Positions 18,393-27,831 of a stretch of DNA of 64,000 bases are shown in pieces. The stretch comes from a virus, in IMG/VR virus record IMGVR_UViG_3300042402_002715, positions 1-64,000 of that record, one strand, 5' to 3'. Both the position numbers and the translations under genes were made by a program. Positions within the stretch are counted from its first letter, which is position 1. The number at the start of each line of letters is the position of its first letter. The notes beneath the pieces were generated by a model. The model searched no databases and had not been told where the DNA came from. It saw nothing but the letters and a program-made list of their open reading frames with translations.

Positions 18393-19853
18393 ATGTCAAT
18401 TAATAATTCATATTTTAGTAGGAACAATACCCTCATTTCAAATAGCTTTGTTAACACCGGAAGAAATCCTGTTATGGAATTATTTTATGGTGAAGGAAGT
18501 CTTGTTAACCCTATTGGTTATACAAGATTTATTTTTGATCTTGATTTAAAACTTCTTAAAGAAAAAGTCGCACAAGGAATTATATCTACTGGTTGTACAA
18601 CAAGCATGAAACATACTTTACGAATGACTAACACAAGTTATTTTGATAAAGATTTCTTAAACAGTAAAACATCACAAGGTAGATTAAGGGCAACATCTTT
18701 TGACTTAATTCTTTTTAGAATACCATATGTAAACCTAGACCAAGATCAACCACAAAATTGGGACGAAGGTGTTGGTTATGATTACTACGATGTAATTACT
18801 GGAATACCAAATGATAAGAACTACTCTGATCGTCCATCAAACTGGTATCAAACAACAACCATTGGTGTTTGGGAACAACCAGGAATATACGATAATAACA
18901 ATGGTGGTCTATTTCCATATTCAGGTCTTACAATTGTTGCTACACAACATTTTGAATTTGGTGATGAGAACATTGAGTTTGATATGAGTAATGAAATCAA
19001 TAATCTATTACAAGGTGGAATACCAAATTGTGTGGGTTGGGGAATTGCTTATGTTCCACAAGTTGAAAATTTAAGTGGGACAACAGGAACATATTCTGTT
19101 GGGTTCTTTACAAGACACACTCAAACATTTTATGAACCATTTTTGGAAACCGTATATGATGATTTAATTGAAGATGATAGAAATTCATTTTCTTTAGGTA
19201 AAGCAAACAAGTTATATTTATATATCTACGAAGATGGCGATTTTAAAAATTTAGACAGACCTCCATTAGTCACAATAAGTGATGCGGGTGGAGATCCAAT
19301 TGCAGGCCTAATAAATTTAACAGCATGTACAAAAACTAAAGGTGTTTACGAAATTACAATACCACCACTTTTAGGTTATAAAACTCCTTGTACTTTTCAA
19401 GACACTTGGACAAATATTGTAATGGATGGTTTTATATTACCTGATGTTTATAATGATTTTGTTTTATACCCAGTTCAAAAAAATATTCAAATAGGAACAT
19501 CAACAAATGATCCAAAAGTTTATGGTTTTGACTTTTTTGGTATTAAACAAGATGAAAAAATATTAAACACAGATATAAGAAAAGTTGGTGTTATTATAAA
19601 ACAAGCATATACAACAAATAAAATGTTACCAAAAGTAGGAGCGTTTTATAGAATATATGTTAGAGAAGGAACAACTGAAGTTCAAGTACAAGACTGGTCA
19701 AAACTTAATAGAACACCAAACGAATATTATTTTATTTTTGATACCAGAGATAAAATACCAAATGAATATTATGTTGATTTAAAGGTAATTTCTTCTGGTG
19801 AAGTTAATACTTATAAAAAACAAATAAAATTCCAAATTGTAAATAAAAAATAA
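18393..19853 (+). CDS. Virion structural protein (tail/baseplate)
   Basis: 486 residues, rich in aromatic residues, Asn, Gly and Thr, with the beta-strand-rich composition of wedge or fibre-attachment proteins. The C-terminal ~90 residues (GVIIKQAYTTNKMLPKVGAF onward) look like an Ig-like sandwich. No family recognised. It precedes two Cys-rich proteins and probably anchors them (inference). Confidence 0.6.
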   Translation: MSINNSYFSRNNTLISNSFVNTGRNPVMELFYGEGSLVNPIGYTRFIFDLDLKLLKEKVAQGIISTGCTTSMKHTLRMTNTSYFDKDFLNSKTSQGRLRATSFDLILFRIPYVNLDQDQPQNWDEGVGYDYYDVITGIPNDKNYSDRPSNWYQTTTIGVWEQPGIYDNNNGGLFPYSGLTIVATQHFEFGDENIEFDMSNEINNLLQGGIPNCVGWGIAYVPQVENLSGTTGTYSVGFFTRHTQTFYEPFLETVYDDLIEDDRNSFSLGKANKLYLYIYEDGDFKNLDRPPLVTISDAGGDPIAGLINLTACTKTKGVYEITIPPLLGYKTPCTFQDTWTNIVMDGFILPDVYNDFVLYPVQKNIQIGTSTNDPKVYGFDFFGIKQDEKILNTDIRKVGVIIKQAYTTNKMLPKVGAFYRIYVREGTTEVQVQDWSKLNRTPNEYYFIFDTRDKIPNEYYVDLKVISSGEVNTYKKQIKFQIVNKK

Positions 19854-19867
19854 AAAAAAAATAAAGA

Positions 19868-20485
19868 ATGGCAAATTACCTAATACAATCTTGTGATGGT
19901 CTAACAAGTTTAATTGTTGATACAAACGGAAACACTATAAATATTGGTTCAAAATATTTTTTTACATTTACAGGTGAAACGTTACCAATCTGTGGTGAGG
20001 TGATTAGTGAAGATTCTGGATCAATAAACGAGACATTAAATACCGTAACTTTATATTCTAACTGTTTAGAATGTTTAGAAAGTGAAGGATTTTCTGCGGA
20101 ATTATCATCATGTAATGATGAATTCATTTATCCCCAAATATTAAATGAATTTCCTAACTTACCTATAGTCGGTGAATATTACAGATTTTGCGATCCTTCT
20201 GGTGGTGGACTTTGTTTTTGTTTTGAATTTGTAGGTTTTACATATGAGCCAGGAATACCGGCACTTTATAATGGTGGACCCTTTTTAGATTGTGATTGTC
20301 AAGAACAACCAAGAAATTCAGGAACTGAAAGTTTAATTTGTGAAATTTGTTGTGATTGCGGAGCAACAGGATCAACAGTAAATCAAATAACACCACCTCA
20401 TCCAGTATGGACTGATGGATATGGAACTCAGGTTACACAATTAAACATGATTACATTAGGTGGGCCTAATGGGTTGAATAATTAA
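19868..20485 (+). CDS. Cys-rich tail/adhesion protein, short paralogue
   Basis: 205 residues with repeated CxxC pairs (NCLECLES, CDCQEQP, CEICCDCGA) at about 70-residue spacing. It ends with a module TPPHPVWTDGYGTQVTQLNM plus ITLGGPNGLNN that is nearly identical to the end of the next gene. The conserved C-terminus suggests a shared docking or trimerisation module. Probably exposed on the virion tail. Function inferred from composition and position. Confidence 0.62.
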   Translation: MANYLIQSCDGLTSLIVDTNGNTINIGSKYFFTFTGETLPICGEVISEDSGSINETLNTVTLYSNCLECLESEGFSAELSSCNDEFIYPQILNEFPNLPIVGEYYRFCDPSGGGLCFCFEFVGFTYEPGIPALYNGGPFLDCDCQEQPRNSGTESLICEICCDCGATGSTVNQITPPHPVWTDGYGTQVTQLNMITLGGPNGLNN

Positions 20486-20494
20486 GTACTAAAT

Positions 20495-22519
20495 ATGGCA
20501 GATACAGTAAGATTATCGGGTGAAAGATGTTGTGATAATAGGTTTTTCGATAGAATAGACATTGTTGAACCATTAAGCGCAATTACCACTGGTAGTACAT
20601 TACAACTTCAAAATCAAGAGGGTATATTTTGTATGAATGTATTAACTGTAGAAGTGGGTCCTTATGGTGTAAATCATACTCTACTTGATGTTTTTACAAC
20701 TTGTGAAGAATGTTTAAGTGGAACATCTAATGCGGTACAAATAGAAACTTGTAATGGTCAAAACAATTATTTTGTAGATATTAATTCTTTTACAACACTA
20801 CCAACAATAGGTGATATTTACTATATTAATATAACAAGAAATAATAAACTAGTTGAGGATTGTTTTACTATTGTATGTTATAAAAATACTGAAGAACCAT
20901 TGTTTAATGTCATCTCAATTTCTGACCCATATACAGGATGTACAGAATGTTATGTTAACAACTTTCAAGTATGGGAAGTGATTGATTGTTTTGGTGTAAA
21001 TACATATTATGTTAGTTTACCCCCAAACAATGACTATACTAATTATATAATAACATTTGAATTAGTTTTTGGTGAACAAATTTGTGGTACTGTAACACAA
21101 GTTAATATATTTGCCGAACCAGATGTTACTTTAATCTCAATTTTAGGTTTGTCCACTGAAGTAGAAGGTGGTACCGTTTCTTGTGAAGATTGTTTATCGA
21201 TAAGTAGTGAAAAAAGAATAATTGTTAATTGTTTAAATAGTGACAACACACAAGTAGTATGGGGCTCAGTATTTTATGAGGGTAGTGAAGTAACAAATTT
21301 GTCAACAGAGGATGGTTGTTTTGAGGTTGGTGATTTAACGGAATCGGCAGTCACAATAAACACATTTCTAAATTATGATCCACAACCTAATTGTCAAGAA
21401 TGTATACAATGTGAAGGATTGTATTACACCTACTCAAGTTGTACAAATAGTGGTCCAGTATTCTCTATAGATGAATTTACACCATTACCAACATCTTTAG
21501 GTGATGGTTTTTATGGTCCGTTTACAGGAATAACAGATGGTAATGGTGTTGGTTTTGGTTTATATATCACTGTTTCTGAAGGTCAGATTGTTGGTTCAAC
21601 ATTTGATGTTGGTGTTGGTTACCAAGTTGGTGATACAATTACAATATCATCTGAATTAGTAGGAACAGAATCAGATTTAGTAATCACAGTATCCGAAGTT
21701 ACAACTACAGGAGTAGTTTTTTCTTATCAGTATGTTGAAGATTCTATTGGAAAAAGTTTTTATATTCCTTATTTAGATGATTGTGTAGAGATAACCAACA
21801 TTTCAAACATAGGATCTCCAAATTTTTTCATTTTAAGTTTTGAAGTTTTTGATAATTGTACAAGTTGTCTTCTTAATAATGATTTTTACGTATGGTTAGC
21901 TGAAGAATGTAATACATTAAATCAAAATGTGGTTGTTTTAAATAGTAATTCATTTAATATTGGAGATTATGTAAAAGTTTTAAGAGGATCAACTGAATTT
22001 CAATGTCATAGATTAATTAATCCTTACGTTTACGATACTTCAAATTACACTACGTATTTATCAAATTCTGTAACACCATTTAGTGATTGTGAAACATGTA
22101 ATAGTGGAACTTTAATTGGGGCCTCAATTGCAAAGTGTGGTGGTGGAGGACAACAGTTTGTTAATATTCCAATAAACACATGGAATCAAATGGAGTATTT
22201 AGATTCACAATCTATATTTGTTTTAGAACAATATGGTCAATGTTATGGATTATTAAATGCTTGCCCATTAGAACCTAATTATACGACAATATACCCAATT
22301 GAAACTTATTACAATTGCATCACATGTTTAGACGATAACACAAGATTCCCAAGAAGTGCAAATACTGAAACATTTTTATGTCAAGAAATATGTACATCTG
22401 GTGGCACAACTACAATATCGGTAACACCACCTCATCCAGTATGGACTGACGGTTATGGAACTGAAGTAACTCAATTAAATATGATTACATTAGGTGGAAT
22501 AAATGGTTTAAATAATTAA
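20495..22519 (+). CDS. Cys-rich repeat tail/adhesion protein, long paralogue
   Basis: 674 residues with about eight beta-rich repeats of 70-85 residues, each closing on a CxxC motif (TTCEECLSG, GCTECYVN, SCEDCLSIS, NCQECIQC, NCTSCLLN, DCETCNSG, NCITCLDD). The last ~31 residues (TPPHPVWTDGYGTEVTQLNM and on) repeat the end of the previous gene. Cys pairs could bind metal or form disulfides outside the cell. Likely receptor-binding or decoration fibre. Confidence 0.62.
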   Translation: MADTVRLSGERCCDNRFFDRIDIVEPLSAITTGSTLQLQNQEGIFCMNVLTVEVGPYGVNHTLLDVFTTCEECLSGTSNAVQIETCNGQNNYFVDINSFTTLPTIGDIYYINITRNNKLVEDCFTIVCYKNTEEPLFNVISISDPYTGCTECYVNNFQVWEVIDCFGVNTYYVSLPPNNDYTNYIITFELVFGEQICGTVTQVNIFAEPDVTLISILGLSTEVEGGTVSCEDCLSISSEKRIIVNCLNSDNTQVVWGSVFYEGSEVTNLSTEDGCFEVGDLTESAVTINTFLNYDPQPNCQECIQCEGLYYTYSSCTNSGPVFSIDEFTPLPTSLGDGFYGPFTGITDGNGVGFGLYITVSEGQIVGSTFDVGVGYQVGDTITISSELVGTESDLVITVSEVTTTGVVFSYQYVEDSIGKSFYIPYLDDCVEITNISNIGSPNFFILSFEVFDNCTSCLLNNDFYVWLAEECNTLNQNVVVLNSNSFNIGDYVKVLRGSTEFQCHRLINPYVYDTSNYTTYLSNSVTPFSDCETCNSGTLIGASIAKCGGGGQQFVNIPINTWNQMEYLDSQSIFVLEQYGQCYGLLNACPLEPNYTTIYPIETYYNCITCLDDNTRFPRSANTETFLCQEICTSGGTTTISVTPPHPVWTDGYGTEVTQLNMITLGGINGLNN

Positions 22520-22523
22520 AATT

Positions 22524-22973
22524 ATGAATATAGAAAGAATAATAAGAAAAGTTTTAAAAGAAGAAGACGAACACAGATCTGGAAGATACATGTTTTTTTC
22601 TAATCTAGAACAAATGAAAAGACAATGTGATTTATTGTTAGATTTAGATGAAGAAATGGTTGAGTCTATTTTAGAAGATGGTCACGATTGGGCTCAAGAC
22701 CACATAGCTGAAGCAAAAAACAATATAGATCAAGTATTTGATTTTATTATGAACGAATCAGAAGGTGGCGAAGAAAGTGATTACGACGATGATATGGTAA
22801 TGGAAGGAAGAAAAAAAACCGGAACAAAATTATGTGCTAGAGGAAAAGCTGCTGCCAAATCTAAATTTGATGTTTACCCCAGTGCATATTCAAATGGTTA
22901 CGGAATTCAGGTTTGCCAAGGAAAAAAACCTGGTCTTGACGGTAAAAAAAGATGTTCTGGAGTTTATTGTTAA
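22524..22973 (+). CDS. Head-tagged small protein with KSKFDVYPSAYSN domain
   Basis: 149 residues. The N-terminus IERIIRKVLKEE matches the phage's tag family, with a predicted protease site after KVLKE (residue 13). The middle is acidic. The C-terminal domain (CARGKAAAKSKFDVYPSAY..GYGIQVCQGKKPG) is a short Cys-containing module found in many marine T4-like phages and not assigned a function. Probably an internal head protein. Confidence 0.68.
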   Translation: MNIERIIRKVLKEEDEHRSGRYMFFSNLEQMKRQCDLLLDLDEEMVESILEDGHDWAQDHIAEAKNNIDQVFDFIMNESEGGEESDYDDDMVMEGRKKTGTKLCARGKAAAKSKFDVYPSAYSNGYGIQVCQGKKPGLDGKKRCSGVYC

Positions 22974-22989
22974 AAATATCTTAAAATAG

Positions 22990-23022
22990 TTTGGTAATAT
23001 GATTATTTTTTTTATATCTTTG
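22990..23022 (+). promoter_or_regulatory. Host-type promoter (TTTG-N21-TATCTTTG)
   Basis: The -33 box TTTG at 22990-22993 and the -7 box TATCTTTG at 23015-23022 match the Bacteroidota consensus. It lies 15 nt upstream of the ATG at 23038. Confidence 0.8.
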
Positions 23023-23037
23023 TAGAAATAATAAACA

Positions 23038-23460
23038 ATGATAAAGAGAATAGTTAGATTTTTTAGAAGATTAAAGTTAAGATTTTACTTATTGGGTAAA
23101 AAAGGCAAGATGTTTAAAACATACGAAGAAGAAGTGTCGTCATACGAAAAGACTTGTTTTCAAATTTGTCTTAAGACTATAAAACATCCCTCAACAAAAT
23201 TTATGATTGCCCCAATGTCAAATAAAAGATACATTGAAAATAAAGAAATGGATATTTTTATTACAATGGATTATAGTAGGATTGATTTAACAAATCATGT
23301 CTATCACTATAGTGTAAAACTAAATAATAGAGATTGGGAAAGAATTACATATATCTTTGATGTTGAGACAGAAAAGAGAAGATTGAACTATGAAGATATC
23401 ATTAATTCTCAGATAAAAAATTCTTTACATAATGTATTAGAAAGAATTTCTAATCTCTGA
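23038..23460 (+). CDS. Hypothetical basic protein under a host-type promoter
   Basis: 140 residues, very basic first 30 residues (IKRIVRFFRRLKLRFYLLGK), mixed alpha/beta remainder. Not recognised. Its own strong host-type promoter and terminator make it a monocistronic, probably early gene in the middle of late genes. Its last 24 nt overlap the convergent gene's end. Confidence 0.7.
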   Translation: MIKRIVRFFRRLKLRFYLLGKKGKMFKTYEEEVSSYEKTCFQICLKTIKHPSTKFMIAPMSNKRYIENKEMDIFITMDYSRIDLTNHVYHYSVKLNNRDWERITYIFDVETEKRRLNYEDIINSQIKNSLHNVLERISNL

Positions 23461-24420
23461 TAAAATATTAAAAACAATGGAGTCTACGGACTCCTTTTTT
23501 GTTTTGTAAGAAGTCATTACAGGTTTTTGTCCTTTACCAGATTGTGGATCATTTTTTTCTGCCTTTCTTTTTTGTTGACAGGCGTTTCTTTTTTGTGATA
23601 CCGACATTTTACCCGCAACACCAGCGGCTCTACATTTAGGGTAAGATCCGGAACTAGCATCAGATCTACCACAAGGTGGATGTTTACCATCAACTTTTCT
23701 ACATATATCAACCCATGGTCCTTTTGGTTGTGATGAACCTTTTGGTTTTTTCTTTTTCCCAAACCATACAGCAAGGTCCTCTTTTATTGTATGTACGGGA
23801 TATGTTTCATCTTTTAATTTTTTAAAAAATTCAGGTCCTTTATAATATGTATTACTTTTTTTATTATTTTTTAAATTACTTTTTTTGGAATGATGATTTA
23901 CACTAAAATCAAATTCGTACTCAAAAGGTGCTAAAGTTGTGTTTGGCCATTTTTTTAACCCTATTGAAAACGGTCCATTAAATTCCCCAGCAGTTACTGA
24001 AGTGTCAGCTTCTTTTATTATTTTTTTATTAAAAAGATCACTAACTACTGTATTTTTTTTAATTTCTACCCATTCTTTAATTGGAACAAATTTTAATTTT
24101 TTCCCTGGAGTTTGATTTATAGCATTACCATCTTCATCACTTCTTGTTAAGTTAGGATGATTTTTTAAAAAGATAGAATTTTTTTTTGCTTTTGTTTCAA
24201 TTTTTTTTATTTGTTTTTTTGTTTCATCCATTTTACCATCATAACTGTCATAAGACAATAATGGACTATCGTATTTTGATACAGGAATTGTAAAAGGTGC
24301 CATTTGATTTTTTTCAAACAAACGAATTCCAGGTTGTAAAGGGGCGATATAAGAACCTCTACCACCACCATCAGAAGTAGCTTCTCTTAATATTTTCTTT
24401 ATTAATTTATCGTCTATCAT
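23437..24420 (-). CDS. Head-tagged protein with Cys/Lys-rich phage C-terminal domain
   Basis: 327 residues. Tag MIDDKLIKKILREA has a predicted cleavage after ILRE (residue 13). The C-terminal third (AVWFGKKKKPKGSS, then WVDICRKVDGKHPPCGRSDA and YPKCRAAGVAGKM) is a conserved small basic domain seen in cyanophage-type T4-like proteins, function unknown. A basic, tagged protein is a good candidate for a DNA-associated internal head protein. Late-type motif upstream. Confidence 0.68.
   Translation of the reverse strand: MIDDKLIKKILREATSDGGGRGSYIAPLQPGIRLFEKNQMAPFTIPVSKYDSPLLSYDSYDGKMDETKKQIKKIETKAKKNSIFLKNHPNLTRSDEDGNAINQTPGKKLKFVPIKEWVEIKKNTVVSDLFNKKIIKEADTSVTAGEFNGPFSIGLKKWPNTTLAPFEYEFDFSVNHHSKKSNLKNNKKSNTYYKGPEFFKKLKDETYPVHTIKEDLAVWFGKKKKPKGSSQPKGPWVDICRKVDGKHPPCGRSDASSGSYPKCRAAGVAGKMSVSQKRNACQQKRKAEKNDPQSGKGQKPVMTSYKTKKESVDSIVFNILSEIRNSF
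23479..23500 (+). terminator. Intrinsic terminator with UACG tetraloop
   Basis: Stem GGAGTC/GACTCC closed by TACG (a UNCG-type loop) and followed by T6. It ends the plus-strand gene at 23038 but lies inside the coding end of the convergent minus gene. Confidence 0.85.
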
Positions 24421-24423
24421 TGT

Positions 24424-24435
24424 TAATATAAATAT
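24424..24435 (-). promoter_or_regulatory. Late-type promoter motif
   Basis: On the minus strand the sequence reads AATATTTATATTA about 5 nt upstream of the ATG at 24420. Confidence 0.6.
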
Positions 24436-24443
24436 TTGTAAAA

Positions 24444-24659
24444 ATGGAAACTGAAGAAAATAAAGAATTATTTGGTAATTTATTTGGAACTATTGATCTT
24501 TTAAGTGAAGATCATCTTGAAGTAATACTTACAACTATGGATAAAGAACATTCTTTATATTATTTAATTGAGTCAGTTAAGGCTGCACACAAACGAGGTG
24601 CTTTTACAATAGGTGAAGTTGAGATAATCTCAAAGGCTATTAGAACAATATCAAAATAA
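24444..24659 (+). CDS. Small helical hypothetical protein
   Basis: 71 residues, acidic N-terminus, helical (NLFGTIDLLSEDHLEVILTT). Not recognised. Divergent from the tagged gene at 23437-24420, with only 23 nt between the two starts, so the same AT-rich spacer must hold both promoters. Confidence 0.62.
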   Translation: METEENKELFGNLFGTIDLLSEDHLEVILTTMDKEHSLYYLIESVKAAHKRGAFTIGEVEIISKAIRTISK

Positions 24660-24666
24660 CCTTACT

Positions 24667-25725
24667 TTATTTTATTTTTTTTATCATTGTCCCGTCATCA
24701 TATATCTCAATGATTATACCGGTGGTATATATAGGATCAACCTTTTGTCCTAATAGATTTATATAACCTATAATTTTTTTATCTGTAATATCTCTTGTAA
24801 TTACAATTGGACCAAATGTTTCATATTTTCCATCAATATCATATTGTTGTAATCTATAATATGTTAAAGGGTTTAAATTATAGTCAATATACGAATATTT
24901 AATATCTTCCGTAGAATTTTCTGCAGCAATTTTAGTTGTAATTTTTTTCCAATTTTCACCATCTACACTAGACTCTAAATCAAAATGACTTGAGTTCTGT
25001 TCAGACTCGGTAGTCCAATTAATTAAATTAAACTTTGAGTAGGTAACACCATCAAAATAACTTAATTCAACAGGTAATGGACCACCTGTTCTAGTTAATT
25101 CAAAATTATCCATCCACCATTCTTCACCAGCTGAATTTGCTCTAGCAAATATATCAATAGCAATTTGTGTTGTACCCGCAGGTATATTAAGTTGTATTAC
25201 AGAATACCCATCGCCTGTGGATGTTCTATCACCTCCTGCAGATGGTCCTATGGTCGTTAAAGTACCATTGGCAGTTTTAGTATATGCTGTTGAATTATAG
25301 TTCCAAAATGCGTTTGAAGCACCAGTAATACGAAGTTCATTGACATATGAAGTACCACCGTTTGTTGATAATTGCACTGTGATATAATCACCAATATCAA
25401 CTCCCCGTGTTCCTGATGTTGATGTAAAACGGTAAGACCCTAATCTAAATTTGAATTGATAATCATATGCGGCGTCTACAACTAAGTTAGGAAATGAATA
25501 CCAATCTGATTCATATGCCGATGTACCATTACCTGTACCATAGATTACAGCACTAGAGGTTGATGAAACAAAGGCATTTGTATAATAACCGGTTGTAGCA
25601 GCTGGAATCCACCAAACACCTGACCAATCAACATCAAATGTTTCTACATAATCAAATTTATAAAGTGTTTGTGATATTAAATTTGTTGTAACCAACATCA
25701 ATAGGGTTAAAAAAATGTTTTTCAT
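24667..25725 (-). CDS. Secreted protein with T9SS type A sorting domain
   Basis: 352 residues. Signal peptide at 1-19 (MKNIFLTLLMLVTTNLISQ). A beta-sandwich carbohydrate-binding-like region follows (VETFDVDWSGVWW). From ~215, LPVELSYFDGVTYSKFNLINW is the Fn3-like module seen in flavobacterial secreted proteins. The tail (GYINLLGQKV, then GIIIEIYDDGTMIKKIK) is a type A T9SS sorting signal. In the host it would be exported and anchored on the surface. Very unusual between phage head genes. Late-type motif upstream. Confidence 0.8.
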   Translation of the reverse strand: MKNIFLTLLMLVTTNLISQTLYKFDYVETFDVDWSGVWWIPAATTGYYTNAFVSSTSSAVIYGTGNGTSAYESDWYSFPNLVVDAAYDYQFKFRLGSYRFTSTSGTRGVDIGDYITVQLSTNGGTSYVNELRITGASNAFWNYNSTAYTKTANGTLTTIGPSAGGDRTSTGDGYSVIQLNIPAGTTQIAIDIFARANSAGEEWWMDNFELTRTGGPLPVELSYFDGVTYSKFNLINWTTESEQNSSHFDLESSVDGENWKKITTKIAAENSTEDIKYSYIDYNLNPLTYYRLQQYDIDGKYETFGPIVITRDITDKKIIGYINLLGQKVDPIYTTGIIIEIYDDGTMIKKIK

Positions 25726-25740
25726 AATTAAGTATTTTTT

Positions 25741-25752
25741 CTTAATAAATAC
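25741..25752 (-). promoter_or_regulatory. Late-type promoter motif
   Basis: Minus strand reads GTATTTATTAAG 16 nt upstream of the ATG at 25725. Confidence 0.55.
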
Positions 25753-25827
25753 TTTGAAAAAGTTTAATTATAAAGTTAAAATTTACTTAAATGAACATTT
25801 AGTGTTATTAAATTATTATTCATAAAA

Positions 25828-25857
25828 AAAGGAGATAATTTCTTATCTCCTTTTCTC
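25828..25857 (-). terminator. Terminator after major capsid gene
   Basis: Perfect 11-bp hairpin AAAGGAGATAA/TTATCTCCTTT with a 4-nt loop, followed on the minus strand by a T-run. Confidence 0.88.
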
Positions 25858-25875
25858 TTATTCAGTTTTAATTGA

Positions 25876-27747
25876 TTATCTCAATTCTCTTAAGTCAAAC
25901 GTTCTAACTCCATCAACTGTGATACGTCCGTAGAAACGGTTGTTAACCATTTTCTTAGCATATCTCGTCATTATACCTTTGATAGGTGTAAAGTTGAATG
26001 GGTTATACATTGTAGGTGTTAATTGAAGAGGTACATACGGTGCGTAAATGTAACCAGTGTCAAGTAAAGATGTTCCTTTGTGACCAATCAAGATTTGATT
26101 TGGTGGGAAGTAAGGATCTCTATACACTTGGTAACGACCAGAAAGTGTACCAACTCTTTCAATACCCATGTTGTATTGATCTTGCTCAGGAGACGCGTTA
26201 GATACGTGGAAGTATTCTAAATCATCAAAGATTGCAGAAACCTCAGAAGATACGATGATCCAGTTAGCACCACCTCTAAGTGTAGACTTGTGGATTTGTG
26301 CTGACAATTGGTTAATCGCTGTGATCAAAGTTTGGTTCCAGTCTTTTTGAGTATAAGAAGTTGTTAAACTCAATCTTCTCCATCCGTTGTAATCCCATCT
26401 TAAATTCCAAGCAGCACCTTTTCTCAAGTCTCTCAAGATTTCTCTATCAATTTCAGCAGCAACTTGTTCTGATAATAAAGCTGTTAATTCAGCTTCAGCA
26501 TCAATATTATGGAATGCAGCAACGTCTTGTGCAAGTTCTGGAGACCATTGTGCTCTTAATTTTCTTTCAGTTACAGAAACTGTTACTGATTGAAGATCAA
26601 AAGATACTTCACCAATTTCTTCAGCAAACTCAAGATTTTCGTAAGTTCTATACATAGCTATTAATTCAGTTCCCTCTAAAGCACCTAATGTAGATCCTGT
26701 ATAGCCATCTAAAGACTCAGCGCCACAATCAAAACATGCTGGACAAGAAAGGTCAACTTCTAAATAGATACATCCTGTATTATCACAGATGTCGTAGTAA
26801 GTACCACCATTTCCGTAGTTAGGACTGTTAAAGAAGTTTGTTTGTGTAGGTTGTCCTTGATTGTAATCAACGATACCTTTACCATATTGTTGAGTTACAA
26901 CTCTAAACAATAATGGTTTACCAACTCCGTTAGCGGCATCCCAAACAACATTACAAGTATCAGCAGATGTAGTAATAGGAGATGTTGCAAAAATTCTTAA
27001 ATCAGAAAGAAAAGTTTCACTATCAACTTCGTTACCATCAGGTCCGATTAATTTACCAGCACCAACATTTAAAGTTCTAAAGTCACACATCTTAACGATA
27101 ATTTTTCTTCTGTTACCATTTTCGTAAGCGGCAGCAGCACCAGCGGTATCTAATGAACCGTTATCCCAAATTACCATGTTAGTTTGTGCCGTTACAGCAG
27201 ACCATTTTCCTTTTGAGTAATCAAATAATCCTGGAGGATCTAAACCAGCTTCTGAACCTTCATAAAATAAATCATAAAGATTTTTAGCGTATGCGTTACC
27301 ATTTGGTGGATAACCAGCACCAATTTGTTGTTGGATGTCTGTGCCTGAATTTCCTGGAGATCCTACTGGAGGATAGTGAGTAGCAACATCAGTTGGATTA
27401 GTTTCTTGGTATCCTTGGATACGAGGCACAAAGTAGAACAATTTACCGATAGGTAAGTTCATTGCTTGTACAGAAACGATATCGTTAGCTAACAATTTAG
27501 AGAAAACTCTTCTTACGATAGGGAAAACAACAGTTTCAAATGCTCCGTTAGAACCTTCTGAAGTTGCTTCGTTAATCAAGTGAGAAGCTTGGTTTTCGTA
27601 TAATTGTGCTACGTTCTCTTTTAGGTGGCCTTTAAGACCTTCAAGGAACCCTAATCTGTCCCATTTGTTAATTGTATCTTCTTTGATAACTTTAAGGTGT
27701 TTTAACCCAATGTTACCTACAAGACCTGATTCTAATAATGCTCCCAT
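25876..27747 (-). CDS. Major capsid protein, T4 gp23-like
   Basis: 623 residues. The N-terminal region (LGFLEGLKGHLKENVAQLYE) and AFETVVFPIVRRVFSKLLAN with DIVSVQAMNLPIGK are hallmarks of gp23. Residues 54-61 (ASHLINEA) fit the T4 prohead-protease motif, predicting cleavage after E60 as in T4. It forms the hexamers of the head shell. It is longer than T4 gp23 (521), with an insertion around 150-350 that includes two CxxC pairs. Strong terminator follows; late motif about 40 nt upstream. Confidence 0.95.
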   Translation of the reverse strand: MGALLESGLVGNIGLKHLKVIKEDTINKWDRLGFLEGLKGHLKENVAQLYENQASHLINEATSEGSNGAFETVVFPIVRRVFSKLLANDIVSVQAMNLPIGKLFYFVPRIQGYQETNPTDVATHYPPVGSPGNSGTDIQQQIGAGYPPNGNAYAKNLYDLFYEGSEAGLDPPGLFDYSKGKWSAVTAQTNMVIWDNGSLDTAGAAAAYENGNRRKIIVKMCDFRTLNVGAGKLIGPDGNEVDSETFLSDLRIFATSPITTSADTCNVVWDAANGVGKPLLFRVVTQQYGKGIVDYNQGQPTQTNFFNSPNYGNGGTYYDICDNTGCIYLEVDLSCPACFDCGAESLDGYTGSTLGALEGTELIAMYRTYENLEFAEEIGEVSFDLQSVTVSVTERKLRAQWSPELAQDVAAFHNIDAEAELTALLSEQVAAEIDREILRDLRKGAAWNLRWDYNGWRRLSLTTSYTQKDWNQTLITAINQLSAQIHKSTLRGGANWIIVSSEVSAIFDDLEYFHVSNASPEQDQYNMGIERVGTLSGRYQVYRDPYFPPNQILIGHKGTSLLDTGYIYAPYVPLQLTPTMYNPFNFTPIKGIMTRYAKKMVNNRFYGRITVDGVRTFDLRELR

Positions 27748-27785
27748 TTTTAATTTTTTTTAGCTTTATTTTTATTTATGTATTG

Positions 27786-27797
27786 TATAAATATACT
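27786..27797 (-). promoter_or_regulatory. Late-type promoter motif
   Basis: Minus strand reads GTATATTTATAC about 40 nt upstream of the capsid ATG, leaving a longer leader than at the other sites. Confidence 0.5.
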
Positions 27798-27831
27798 TTA
27801 CTTTTGAAAAAGTTAATTTTTCGTTTATTTT

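Noticed and set aside
24667-25725. T9SS-tailed gene as host contamination or assembly error
   Set aside because: It is embedded between phage genes with normal spacing and a phage late-type motif, so it belongs to the phage genome.
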